64,000 nt of DNA from Mojavia pulchra JT2-VF2 (GTDB taxonomy: Bacteria; Cyanobacteriota; Cyanobacteriia; Cyanobacteriales; Nostocaceae): assembly GCA_019359325.1 (NCBI GenBank), contig JAHHHN010000008.1:62001-126000 (forward strand). The letters run 5' to 3'. The position numbers and the translations under genes are program-made. This document shows positions 17,424 to 25,344 of this stretch, one piece after another. Below the pieces are notes generated by a model. It was not told where the DNA came from and did not search any database. It saw only the letters and a list, made by a program, of their open reading frames with translations. The stretch's first letter is position 1. Each line of letters starts with the position of its first letter.

Positions 17424-17919
17424 AAGAAAATTTTTTCAAACCTTAAAAATCAGAGCAAAAGATTAGGGAATGGTGAAAGCTGAAGAGATATTGCTGATTC
17501 CACATGCTTTTCAAGCTTTTTCACCTAAATAGTTGTTGCCACGTTGCACTAAAAACTAGGGGGAAACACAGCAACGCTAGGAGGTTGCTTTTGCATTCTT
17601 GGCATTGCCGTGTTCCTGTGTTCTCTTTTTAGTCTCTAATGAACGGCTTGTTGGCATTCTACCAAGTTGTCGCTCTCACGACTTGACTAGTCATTAAGAT
17701 TGATATTTGCTTTTTCTGGAATTTAACTTGGGGATGAGGTATCTATTATCAGGTTTGGGGATTAATTATTGGTGTGGGGCGAAGTTTTTCACTTGCCGCG
17801 GTGGGTTTTGAATTTTGAGTATCCCTTGACACTCTCACAACTGAGCTATTAGCAAAACTAGCCGCAGAACACAATTTATATTTTGCTTTCAAAAAGTTAA
17901 TTGTATTGTGCAGGATAAT
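17424..17919. other. Divergent intergenic region with a weakly folded patch
   Basis: About 496 bp between divergent genes. Around 17555-17635, ACTA...GAAACACAG can pair imperfectly with CTGTGTTCTC...TAGT. Inside lies AGCAAC-GTTGCT, and a T-run follows. This is a weak candidate for a small RNA. Nothing else was seen. Confidence 0.3.
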
Positions 17920-18636
17920 ATGAGTAATATCTCGTCTTTGGCTTCTGGAGATCAGCAAAATAACGTTTATAAATTAGTTATAAATGATACGTTAGGTAAT
18001 CAAGAGCATCGAGCTAACGGTCGTGAGAAATTAGCCTTAGAGGATAGTTATTTACGCTCTTGTGCTTTGAAGTTGGCTCAAAAAGGAGATTACGCTGAGG
18101 CGATCGCACTGTTAAATCAACTGATTCACCGCCATCCTCAAAATGCCGTTGATTACAACAACCGAGGGCTGATTTATTTTCAAAGTGGTGAAACACAAAA
18201 AGCAATTGTTGATTATAACACAGCATTGCAGATTAATCCTAGTTTGGCTAGTGCTTATAATAACCGGGCGAATTACTACGCTGCTTGTGGAGAATTAGTA
18301 GCAGCGATCGCCGATTATGATCGAGCGATTGATTTGAAACCTAGCCATGTTCGGGCCTGGATTAACCGAGGTATTACCCTGCGCGATTTGGGGCAATACG
18401 AAGAGGCAATAGAGAATTTTGAGGTCGCACTACTTTTCGGGCAACTAGAAGGGCACATTTGGGCAGAGAGAGGCAGAACCTATCATTTGTGGGGGGATTG
18501 GAATTGCGCGATCGCTGATTATCGTCGTGCCCTTACTCTACTACCCAGCGGCAAAAGGTATGTTCCTGGTTGCCGCTTGCGTTTACAACTAGAAAATTGG
18601 TTAAACGAGCTGCTATCTCCTCAGCATCCTGAGTAG
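17920..18636 (+). CDS. TPR-repeat protein
   Basis: About 238 residues. ATG 17920 is preferred (AGGA 4 bases upstream), although GTG 17908 is in frame. Four to five TPRs occupy residues 45-225. They are recognisable from EAIALLNQLIHRHPQNAVDYNNRGLIYF, KAIVDYNTALQINPSLASAYNNRANYY and AAIADYDRAIDLKPSHVRAWINRG. TPRs mediate protein-protein contact; no enzymatic domain is present. The partner is unknown. Confidence 0.85.
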   Translation: MSNISSLASGDQQNNVYKLVINDTLGNQEHRANGREKLALEDSYLRSCALKLAQKGDYAEAIALLNQLIHRHPQNAVDYNNRGLIYFQSGETQKAIVDYNTALQINPSLASAYNNRANYYAACGELVAAIADYDRAIDLKPSHVRAWINRGITLRDLGQYEEAIENFEVALLFGQLEGHIWAERGRTYHLWGDWNCAIADYRRALTLLPSGKRYVPGCRLRLQLENWLNELLSPQHPE

Positions 18637-18851
18637 ATTAAGTTGTTGAGGTAATTAAAAATTCAAAGTTATTATTTGAATTTTTCCGTAGAGCCTAGCA
18701 ACCCTTAATCACTAATGGCTAATAGATGATAACTAAGCAGTTCTTTAACAATTAGCTATTAACTATAAACAGTTAGCTAATTTACCTAAAAAAGCGTTGA
18801 TACAAAGCTACAAAGTAAATAACTTTAATAATTTTAAGTACGCTATTTTCC

Positions 18852-19265
18852 TTAAGGTGATGACTCTGGTTGAGCAACTTCTTCTGTTTTATCCTGATTC
18901 ATCAGCACGATTTGACGTTGGTTAGGATCAAATCGGTATCCTTGTTGTTGCATAATGCTTTTAGCTTGATGGGGATCGAAGTTGCGGCTAAATTGCGCCT
19001 GCAAAAGATTGACACGTCCTTCCATCTGCTTGACTTCAGTACGAATTTCTCGCAATTTTTCTTGCTGTAACCTGTGATGAGGTAAAAGTTGCATCAAGGC
19101 AGAAACTGCTGCCGCTGCGATCGCAAGATTCACTACTGTCTTGACTGACACTTCCAGAGCCATTACTTTATGAGACCTCTGGCGAAGATGTCGCTTTGGA
19201 CGAGGAGCGACCCGAGGTTTTTGTATGGGTTCTTGCGGGGGACTGGACGGTTGAAACGCGTTCAT
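18852..19265 (-). CDS. Small bitopic membrane protein, FtsL/DivIC-like layout
   Basis: About 137 residues from ATG 19265; the longer frame from 19322 gives an unlikely N-terminus. The order is a Pro-rich basic cytoplasmic part (SSPPQEPIQKPRVAPRPKR), a membrane segment about residues 35-55 (TVVNLAIAAAAVSALMQLL), a short coiled coil (LREIRTEVKQMEGRVNLLQAQ), then a short C-terminus. This size and topology resemble septum or division proteins of the FtsL type, but sequence identity is too low to claim it. The function is unproven. Confidence 0.7.
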   Translation of the reverse strand: MNAFQPSSPPQEPIQKPRVAPRPKRHLRQRSHKVMALEVSVKTVVNLAIAAAAVSALMQLLPHHRLQQEKLREIRTEVKQMEGRVNLLQAQFSRNFDPHQAKSIMQQQGYRFDPNQRQIVLMNQDKTEEVAQPESSP

Positions 19266-19517
19266 GATAATAAAAACGACCTCGTAAATTGAAGGAGAAC
19301 AGCGTAAAAAGCCTACTTCCACAGATTACAGCTTGATTTAGCTGCCATATTACTTCATTTTTAGGAAATTGCTACACGTGTGTTCAAAGCCAAAAAATAA
19401 ACCTGGCATACGTAAGTAGCTTTCGTAGATAATTGACGGCATAAAGCCGCAAGTATCTAGAACTTGCACCCCGTAATGCCAGGATTATCAGTCTAATAAC
19501 TGTGTCACACTGTGACT

Positions 19518-19646
19518 TTATTTGTAAAGTTCGGTAGATAACCGCCAAGCCAGAATTCCTGGAATCAGCGCTACAACCAGAGCGATGTAGACTTGGGTAT
19601 CTGATATGGATGTCACAGCCAGGTACAGGGTATTTGATATAGGCAT
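19518..19646 (-). CDS. psaM: Photosystem I reaction centre subunit XII with an 11-codon N-terminal insertion
   Basis: Single-helix photosystem I subunit in the thylakoid membrane. The C-terminal part DTQVYIALVVALIPGILAW followed by RLSTELYK is plainly PsaM. From ATG 19646 the protein has 42 residues, against about 30-32 in the family. The extra part reads MPISNTLYLAVTS before ISDTQ, so ISNT and ISDT look like the two halves of a duplicated start. The first 13 bases of the two 33-bp units match in 12 positions. A GTG at 19616 would restore a 32-residue product but lacks a good ribosome site. The ATG has AGGAGG 9 bases upstream. Confidence 0.88.
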   Translation of the reverse strand: MPISNTLYLAVTSISDTQVYIALVVALIPGILAWRLSTELYK

Positions 19647-19655
19647 GGTTGGAAA

Positions 19656-19661
19656 CCTCCT
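19656..19661 (-). promoter_or_regulatory. Ribosome binding site of psaM
   Basis: A perfect AGGAGG lies 9 bases before ATG 19646. It argues that translation starts at the long form of PsaM, not at GTG 19616. Confidence 0.75.
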
Positions 19662-19803
19662 AAACTCAATGCATTTTGAACAGTTCGTTTACTACTTTTC
19701 CTTGTTTTGCCAAATTTGTGGAATATATTGTTACAAGATGCAACAAAAGCAGAAATTAATCAGTAGCTATTAGATATTCTTTTTTAGAAAAATATATAAA
19801 TCT

Positions 19804-21069
19804 ATGGATTTGTTTCTAGGGATCGACTTCGGTACTTCTGGCGCGAGAGCTATAGTAATCAACGATGAAGCTTGCATCCAGGCAGAGGCGAGGTATCCTT
19901 GGAAAGTTTCAGCTAACTCTGATTTGTTAAGTGTCTGGCAAACGGCTTTATTTACGCTTCTAGAATCGATTCCTGAGGGCTTACGGCGAGGAATTAGAGC
20001 GATCGCCATTAACGGGACTTCTTCCACTATCTTGCTGGTAGACGCCGCTGGTAATCCTGTAGATGAACCTTTGTTGTATAACGATGGGCGGGGATCGGTA
20101 ATGCTAGAACAGTTGAGGAGCGTTGCACCGCCAAATCATACAGTATTAAGTGCTACATCTAGCCTAGCTAAAATTCTATGGATGTTGCAGTTACCAAGTT
20201 TTACCAAAGCGCGATATTTCCTACACCAAGCAGACTGGCTAGCATTTCTTTTGCATGGACGCTTAGGTATTAGCGACTACCACAACGCCTTAAAGCTGGG
20301 TTATGACGTTGAACAGTTAAAATACCCAGAATGGTTAGGAAAGCTGGAAATTCCAATTCCGTTACCTGAAGTTTTAGCTCCAGGTACTCCAATTGCAGAA
20401 TTACGCCCGGAAATTACGACTCGTTTCAGTTTTCGTCCTGATTGTCTAGTTTGTGCTGGCACGACTGATAGCATTGCCGCTTTTCTCGCCAGTGGTGCAA
20501 AATTACCTGGTGAAGCCGTGACATCTTTGGGTTCAACATTGGTACTTAAGCTACTAAGTCGTAACCGTGTTGAAGATTCACGCTACGGAATTTATAGCCA
20601 TCGTCTAGGCGATTTGTGGTTGACTGGGGGTGCTTCTAATACGGGGGGTGCAGTTCTACGACAATTCTTCACAGACGCTGATTTAGCAAGCCTTAGCCGT
20701 GAAATTGATCCTGCCGTAGCCAGCCAGTTGAATTATTATCCATTGTTAAAAGCAGGCGATCGCTTTCCAATTAATGATCCCAATCTACCCCCACGATTGG
20801 AACCACGTCCAGATAATCAAGTGGAGTTTCTGCATGGGTTGTTAGAAAGTATTACCCGCATAGAGGCACGAGGGTACGAATTGTTACAGCAACTAGGGGC
20901 TGATCGGTTAACCCATATTTACACTGCTGGCGGTGGTGCAGGGAATAATACTTGGACTATTATTCGTAGGCGGTATTTAAAAGTGCCTGTAGTCTCCTCA
21001 AAACATACGGAAGCAGCTTATGGGACAGCGCTTTTAGCAATGCGGGGGATAGGGAGTGCTGAGTGCTGA
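19804..21069 (+). CDS. FGGY-family sugar kinase, probably ribulose/xylulose-type
   Basis: A 421-residue ATP-dependent carbohydrate kinase. The start is ATG 19804. The N-terminal FLGIDFGTSGARAIVI is the phosphate-1 loop of the actin/hexokinase fold. CAGTTDSIAAFLASGA, VTSLGSTLVLK and YTAGGGAGNNTWTIIRRR give the second nucleotide-binding half. Length and N-terminus match the small cyanobacterial/plant group characterised as D-ribulose kinases rather than 500-residue xylulokinases. Substrate remains inference. The last codons (GSAEC, stop 21069) fall inside a GAGTGCT heptamer repeat that runs on to 21085, so the natural C-terminus may have been altered. It is divergent from psaM. Confidence 0.87.
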   Translation: MDLFLGIDFGTSGARAIVINDEACIQAEARYPWKVSANSDLLSVWQTALFTLLESIPEGLRRGIRAIAINGTSSTILLVDAAGNPVDEPLLYNDGRGSVMLEQLRSVAPPNHTVLSATSSLAKILWMLQLPSFTKARYFLHQADWLAFLLHGRLGISDYHNALKLGYDVEQLKYPEWLGKLEIPIPLPEVLAPGTPIAELRPEITTRFSFRPDCLVCAGTTDSIAAFLASGAKLPGEAVTSLGSTLVLKLLSRNRVEDSRYGIYSHRLGDLWLTGGASNTGGAVLRQFFTDADLASLSREIDPAVASQLNYYPLLKAGDRFPINDPNLPPRLEPRPDNQVEFLHGLLESITRIEARGYELLQQLGADRLTHIYTAGGGAGNNTWTIIRRRYLKVPVVSSKHTEAAYGTALLAMRGIGSAEC

Positions 21070-21085
21070 GTTCTGAGCTATGAGT
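21055..21085. repeat. Short heptamer tandem repeat overlapping the kinase stop
   Basis: Variants of GAGTGCT (GAGTGCT, GAGTTCT, GAGCTAT) occur in tandem. They encode the last residues and the stop codon of the FGGY kinase, an STRR-like invasion of a gene end. Confidence 0.65.
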
Positions 21086-21122
21086 TAATAAGTATTAGTT
21101 ACTCCCTTTGTCCCCCTTCCTC

Positions 21123-22136
21123 TTATTCACCTTGGTGAATTTTTTGATAAACCAAATCCCGCAGAATATTGGCTTTTTGATTAGTAATAGACGCGTGTAG
21201 ACTCCTGAGAGTCATCCGCACCAGCAAGTTTTTCTGATGGGGTTGGATACCCAGACGTTGAATCGCTTTTTCTGAAAGTTCCTGGTAGAAAGTTTCGCTT
21301 AATATTGCCACAGACTCTAATAGTTCAGCATCATTAACCAACGCCTCTACTATCTGTTCGCAAATATCCTCTAAATCCGTATCTATCCCGGTGACAATCG
21401 ACATATCTCGGCTGATACTGGGTTGATTAGATACCTGATTATAGGTTTCCAGGTTCATCATCTGGGCAGCTATTTGGGGATGGGTGCTTCGTAGCAAGCG
21501 AATATCATCTATCCCCTTTACTAACATCGCCAGACGATCTAATCCCCAACCTGATGCTAATCCTGTATAGCCAGGTTGTAGTAAACCAGGATGAATTTCC
21601 CCACATTCTCCTACCTCAATCCAATTACCATCAACTAACACTTCAATTTCTAAACCGTTGCAGGTATATGGGTGTGAGGTTTCATTTAGGCGATAGGAAA
21701 CGCCTGGAAGAATTGCGTTGAGAATAACAGCAATTAATTTAATTAAAGCTTCTCTACCCAATTTTTGACGTTGGCTAATCAACCACACATCCATTTGGTG
21801 TGGTTCCCCGACATGGCGCTTATCCACCACATCACGACGGTAACAAATACCGGGGTGGAGAATGAGTTGTTCCCCCTGTAGGTGAGGAAGTAACTCTGGC
21901 ATGATGACAGTAGTATGAGTTCTTAGTAGCCTACCGTCGCTGAGGTAACGGGTGTATTTGGAGGAACGCGATAAACTTTCACTGGGGATATAAAGCTTAT
22001 CGTAGTTGTTGGCGATCGTGGTGATGGGAGAGGAACGCCAAATTGTTGGTTCAGGATAACCGGATGCTTGCAGAACTTCGGCTATTTTGTAGACGATGAG
22101 ATTAATGGCGTGAATACCATTTGCCGGGTTCGTCAA
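21123..22136 (-). CDS. Stand-alone PheS-like class II synthetase domain fused to FDX-ACB
   Basis: A 337-residue protein resembling mitochondrial-type PheRS. Motif 2 (ICYRRDVVDKRHVGEPHQMD) and motif 3 (SGWGLDRLAMLVKGIDDIRL) match PheS catalytic cores. WIEVGECGEIHPGLL matches the Phe-pocket region. Residues about 240-335 (ISRDMSIVTG to the C-terminus) look like the anticodon-binding FDX-ACB domain normally found at the end of PheT. The PheS N-terminal tRNA-binding coiled coil is missing. The start is unclear: TTG 22136 is the only reasonable codon, while the frame stays open about 90 bases further upstream without an ATG. The role could be aminoacylation, amino acid activation for a secondary product, or a decayed paralog. 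Confidence 0.8.
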   Translation of the reverse strand: MTNPANGIHAINLIVYKIAEVLQASGYPEPTIWRSSPITTIANNYDKLYIPSESLSRSSKYTRYLSDGRLLRTHTTVIMPELLPHLQGEQLILHPGICYRRDVVDKRHVGEPHQMDVWLISQRQKLGREALIKLIAVILNAILPGVSYRLNETSHPYTCNGLEIEVLVDGNWIEVGECGEIHPGLLQPGYTGLASGWGLDRLAMLVKGIDDIRLLRSTHPQIAAQMMNLETYNQVSNQPSISRDMSIVTGIDTDLEDICEQIVEALVNDAELLESVAILSETFYQELSEKAIQRLGIQPHQKNLLVRMTLRSLHASITNQKANILRDLVYQKIHQGE

Positions 22137-22283
22137 GTCCGGCTTAAGAAGTCCAGGTGGTTCATTTTTTGCCTCTTTTGATATTTTTTGTAATATGAAT
22201 GTAATATGGCACGGCGAATGGCCGCATCACTCAATTGGGTGAGTTTTAGATAGACTGTGGTTTTATGGCGGAAGATTGAGGAA

Positions 22284-22511
22284 CGAACCACAAAGGACGC
22301 AAAGAGCGCGAAGATAAGACTAGGAAAAAGAGAGAAGTTTGTTTAAGAAGGTTTAGCCTCCTTCTCTGTGTCACGCCAGTTGCTACAACGCGGCGGCACT
22401 TCCTACCCTGCGGGAAGCCGCTTCGCGTCTACAAGTCGGCAAAGCCGCCCAACGGAGTGCCTTGGGAACCCGCGCAACGCACTGGCTCCTCTGTGCCTCT
22501 GCGGTTCGTTA
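22284..22511. repeat. Repeat-flanked non-coding segment related to the GxxExxY element
   Basis: The left arm 22284-22315 begins CGAACCACAAAGGACGCAAAG and the right arm 22487-22510 reads as AACGAACCGCAGAGGCACAGAGG on the minus strand. The arms resemble the ends of the 24803-25275 element, but no GxxExxY gene lies between. The interior (about 22370-22470) is a GC-rich repeat with CCCTGCGGGAAGCCGCTTCGCG. This accounts for most of the 372-bp gap 22137-22508. Confidence 0.5.
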
Positions 22512-23480
22512 AAGATTCTTTCCTGCTAACTTCTGCAAGGCCAAAAAACCAGCACCACAAGCAGGTTCATGCTTGGGAGATATCACTTTTACTTCAGAAA
22601 ACTGCTTACCCAGAGATGCTGTAAACCTCTCATGCATCTTGGATTTACCTTGCCACACACTTCCGGTAGTGACTACTTCTAAAACTGGGCGATCGCTAAA
22701 AATTTCATCAATAACTGTAGAAGTAGCTGTCACTAGATATTGCACAGCATCATCAATAATTTTATTCGCTACTTCATCGCCTAAAGCTGCTGCTAAGTCT
22801 ACAATTTGTGCTAAAGCAGCTATTTCTGTAACTCCCCAGTTTCGGCGATAGATTAATTCAATTAAACCATCTATACTTGGCAATTCAAGATAAACTTTAA
22901 AAATCTCTAACAGACTTGTTGGTATTCCACTTCCGTCATAAGCTTTTAATGCAGCTTGCATACCAGCGATCGCAATTTTATAGGCACTACCTTCATCTCC
23001 TAAAATGTATCCCCAACCACCAACTCGCTTGGTAATTCCCTGATGATTTCGCCCGTAAACTATTGAACCTGTACCTGCTGCTACTACAATTCCTACATCA
23101 TGACCAATTCCACCAACTAAAGCAATAAAAGCATCGTTGCAAATTACAATATTTGATGTTGTTAATGCCCAGCTTATAGGTAGCGATTTATTATCTTGTA
23201 ATTCTTTTACTAAACCTTTTACAACTTCAATATCTTCTGCCCGTCCGACACCTGCTAAACCTAAGCAAATTGCAGAAACTTCTATAGGTTTTGTGAGATT
23301 CGGGACTTGCTCGGTTGTAGCCTGAATTGCAGATTGAATTGATTTGTAAGCTGCTTCAATACCTATACTTTGATAGTTGGATGCGCCTGCTTCACCACGG
23401 CTTATAACTTGGCGTGTTTCATCCATTAAAACACAAACAGTTTTGCTACCACCGCCATCAATTCCCAAAACATAACTCAT
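22509..23480 (-). CDS. N-acetylglucosamine-type kinase (BadF/BadG/BcrA/BcrD ATPase family)
   Basis: A 323-residue cytosolic kinase. The start is ATG 23480. VLGIDGGGSKTVCVLMD is the phosphate-1 loop, GEAGASNYQSIG is the sugar-binding segment, IVVAAGTGSIVYGR is the phosphate-2 loop, and EVVTTGSVWQGK is the adenosine region. The family includes GlcNAc and MurNAc kinases. It is the second gene after an AmpG-like transporter on the same strand (52-bp gap), so import and phosphorylation of cell-wall or chitin amino sugars is a reasonable inference. Confidence 0.85.
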   Translation of the reverse strand: MSYVLGIDGGGSKTVCVLMDETRQVISRGEAGASNYQSIGIEAAYKSIQSAIQATTEQVPNLTKPIEVSAICLGLAGVGRAEDIEVVKGLVKELQDNKSLPISWALTTSNIVICNDAFIALVGGIGHDVGIVVAAGTGSIVYGRNHQGITKRVGGWGYILGDEGSAYKIAIAGMQAALKAYDGSGIPTSLLEIFKVYLELPSIDGLIELIYRRNWGVTEIAALAQIVDLAAALGDEVANKIIDDAVQYLVTATSTVIDEIFSDRPVLEVVTTGSVWQGKSKMHERFTASLGKQFSEVKVISPKHEPACGAGFLALQKLAGKNL

Positions 23481-23532
23481 GGATCAATTAAAAAATATTT
23501 ATTTTAGAGAGTAACATATTCAGCCATTTATT

Positions 23533-24798
23533 TTAATTTGTAGAACGATTGGCTTCTTCTTTTAAAGGAATGAAGAATATAGCAATCATTCCAGGAATGG
23601 TAAGTAAACAAACCAAGACAAAAAATAATGGATAGCCTACTGCTTTTTGAATTGACCCACTAATTGCTCCTGGCAACATCAGACCTAATGCCATGAGTCC
23701 AGTAGATATAGCATAGTGAGAAGTTTTATATTCGCCTTTGCAAATATACATTAAATAAACACTAAAAGCTGTAAAGCCAAGACCATAGCCAAATTGTTCT
23801 AAAGATACTAGGGGATAAACTAATATCAGTGATGGTTTAGCATAAGCCATATATACATAAAACAAGTCAGGTAAATTCAAGGCTAAAGCCATTGGCAACA
23901 GGCATTTTTTTAATCCATATTTGGAAATTAATACTCCTCCTAAAATACCTCCAAAAATCAAAGACAGTACACCAAAAGTTCCATATATCCAGCCAAATTC
24001 TTCAGTTGATATACCTAAGCCTCCTTGTTCTATTTTGTCTAGCAAGAATAAGGAAGCTATCTTAAGCAGCATTGCTTCACCTAATCTGTAGAGTAAAATG
24101 AACGCTAGAATTGCCACTATTTTCTCTTGCCGAAAATATGTATTGATAACATCCCAAAAAGGTATATTGTTGGCTTCTTTCTGTGTTTGGCGTGGGGTAT
24201 CTGACTCAGGTACAGGTAAAATGAAGCGATGGAAAATAAAAAGAATTGCAAATATTACAGCAGAGAATCCTATAGATATAGTCCAACTTAAAGGGATATT
24301 ATTGAGGCTATTTTCCAACCGGCCAGCTACAACTACTAATAACCCGCTACCAAATAACACAGCAAGCCGATAAAATAGTGAGCGAATGCCAACAAAAAAA
24401 GCTTGTTGTGCTGGATTTAAAGCCAACATATAAAAGCCATCAGTGGCAATATCGTAAGTAGCTGAAATAAATGCACCAACCGTCAATGCTGCCAAAGATA
24501 AGAAAAAGAAATTAGGCAGTTGTAAAGACAAGGCTACTAAACTCAAACAACAAAACATGCCAAATTGAGTTACAAGTATCCATGTTCTTTTAGTTGAGTA
24601 AATATCCACAAGTGGCCCCCAAAACATTTTGATGACCCAAGGGAGATAGAGAAAACTCGTCCAAGCTGTTATTTGGTCGTTATCTATGCCTAGTTTTTTG
24701 TAAAAAATTACGGAAACGGTGCTGATGATGACGTTGGGGACACCTTCGGCGAAGTAGAGGGTGGGGATGTATGTCCAAGGGGAGGTTTGAGGTTTCAT
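23533..24798 (-). CDS. MFS transporter, AmpG-like
   Basis: A 421-residue permease with about 12 hydrophobic segments. The start is ATG 24798. The N-terminus YIPTLYFAEGVPNVIISTVSVIFYKKLG and SFLYLPWVIKMFWGPLVDIYSTKRTWI are typical of the AmpG/acetyl-CoA-transporter branch of the major facilitator superfamily. AmpG imports GlcNAc-anhydroMurNAc peptides for murein recycling in Proteobacteria. Here the solute is inferred from the downstream amino-sugar kinase, not proven. It is the first gene of the two-gene unit. Confidence 0.85.
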   Translation of the reverse strand: MKPQTSPWTYIPTLYFAEGVPNVIISTVSVIFYKKLGIDNDQITAWTSFLYLPWVIKMFWGPLVDIYSTKRTWILVTQFGMFCCLSLVALSLQLPNFFFLSLAALTVGAFISATYDIATDGFYMLALNPAQQAFFVGIRSLFYRLAVLFGSGLLVVVAGRLENSLNNIPLSWTISIGFSAVIFAILFIFHRFILPVPESDTPRQTQKEANNIPFWDVINTYFRQEKIVAILAFILLYRLGEAMLLKIASLFLLDKIEQGGLGISTEEFGWIYGTFGVLSLIFGGILGGVLISKYGLKKCLLPMALALNLPDLFYVYMAYAKPSLILVYPLVSLEQFGYGLGFTAFSVYLMYICKGEYKTSHYAISTGLMALGLMLPGAISGSIQKAVGYPLFFVLVCLLTIPGMIAIFFIPLKEEANRSTN

Positions 24799-24802
24799 AA
24801 TA

Positions 24803-25275
24803 CGAACCGCGAAGGGCGCGAAGTACGCGAAGGAAGATTAAGAAGAGAGGATAATACGTTTTATGCCGTCTTTGAGGAGGGGGACGTTAAAGTTAATGAG
24901 AAGGCCTAAAGGGTAGTTAGTCATTTTAAGGTAGGAGATAACTTGAGCCTCATGAATGGGAGTTAAATTTTGAACAGCTTTTAACTCCACAATTAGAGAG
25001 TCTCCAACCAAAAAATCTAATTTGCCTTCACCTACTGGACGACCTTTGTAGTGTACTTTTACTGGATGCTCAAACTTATAAGGTATCCCCCGCATCAGAA
25101 ATTCTTCTCTTAACGCCTTGTGATATACCTCCTCCAAAAACCCAGATCCTAATACCCTATGCACTTCAATAGCCGCCCCAATCACTTCGTAAGCTAAGTT
25201 TTCTACCCTATCGCTTAGTTGTCTCATCTTACCTTCCTCCTCTTCCTTTGTGTACTTTGCGTTCTTTGCGGTTCG
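24803..25275. mobile_element. Compact cassette: GxxExxY gene between 35-bp inverted repeats
   Basis: Bases 24803-24837 and 25241-25275 are inverted copies of one 35-bp sequence (starting CGAACCGC and ending AAGTAC..AAGGAAGA). They match at 29 of 35 positions, and every difference is G versus A. The left repeat abuts the stop codon of the GxxExxY gene and the right one ends 14 bases before its start. Repeat arms plus gene total 473 bp. A related gene-less pair lies at 22284-22511. Mobility is inferred from this structure; no transposase is present and no target duplication was established. Confidence 0.55.
24838..25227 (-). CDS. GxxExxY protein
   Basis: A 129-residue protein. The start is ATG 25227, with GGAGGAAGG upstream. 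The name-giving motif is GSGFLEEVYHKAL. Then come GEGKLDFLVGDSLIVELKAV, which has a D...ExK pattern reminiscent of PD-(D/E)xK nucleases, and YLKMTNYPLGLLINFNV. The family is widespread, small and often scattered in repeats; its function is not known. Here it sits tightly between inverted repeats, as described for the surrounding cassette. Confidence 0.9.
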   Translation of the reverse strand: MRQLSDRVENLAYEVIGAAIEVHRVLGSGFLEEVYHKALREEFLMRGIPYKFEHPVKVHYKGRPVGEGKLDFLVGDSLIVELKAVQNLTPIHEAQVISYLKMTNYPLGLLINFNVPLLKDGIKRIILSS

Positions 25276-25344
25276 TTTCCATCAAACCCTCTCCAACCCT
25301 GTGGCAAAATTTATTAGAGTCCTTCCAAACTTAGTTTTCCCAGC

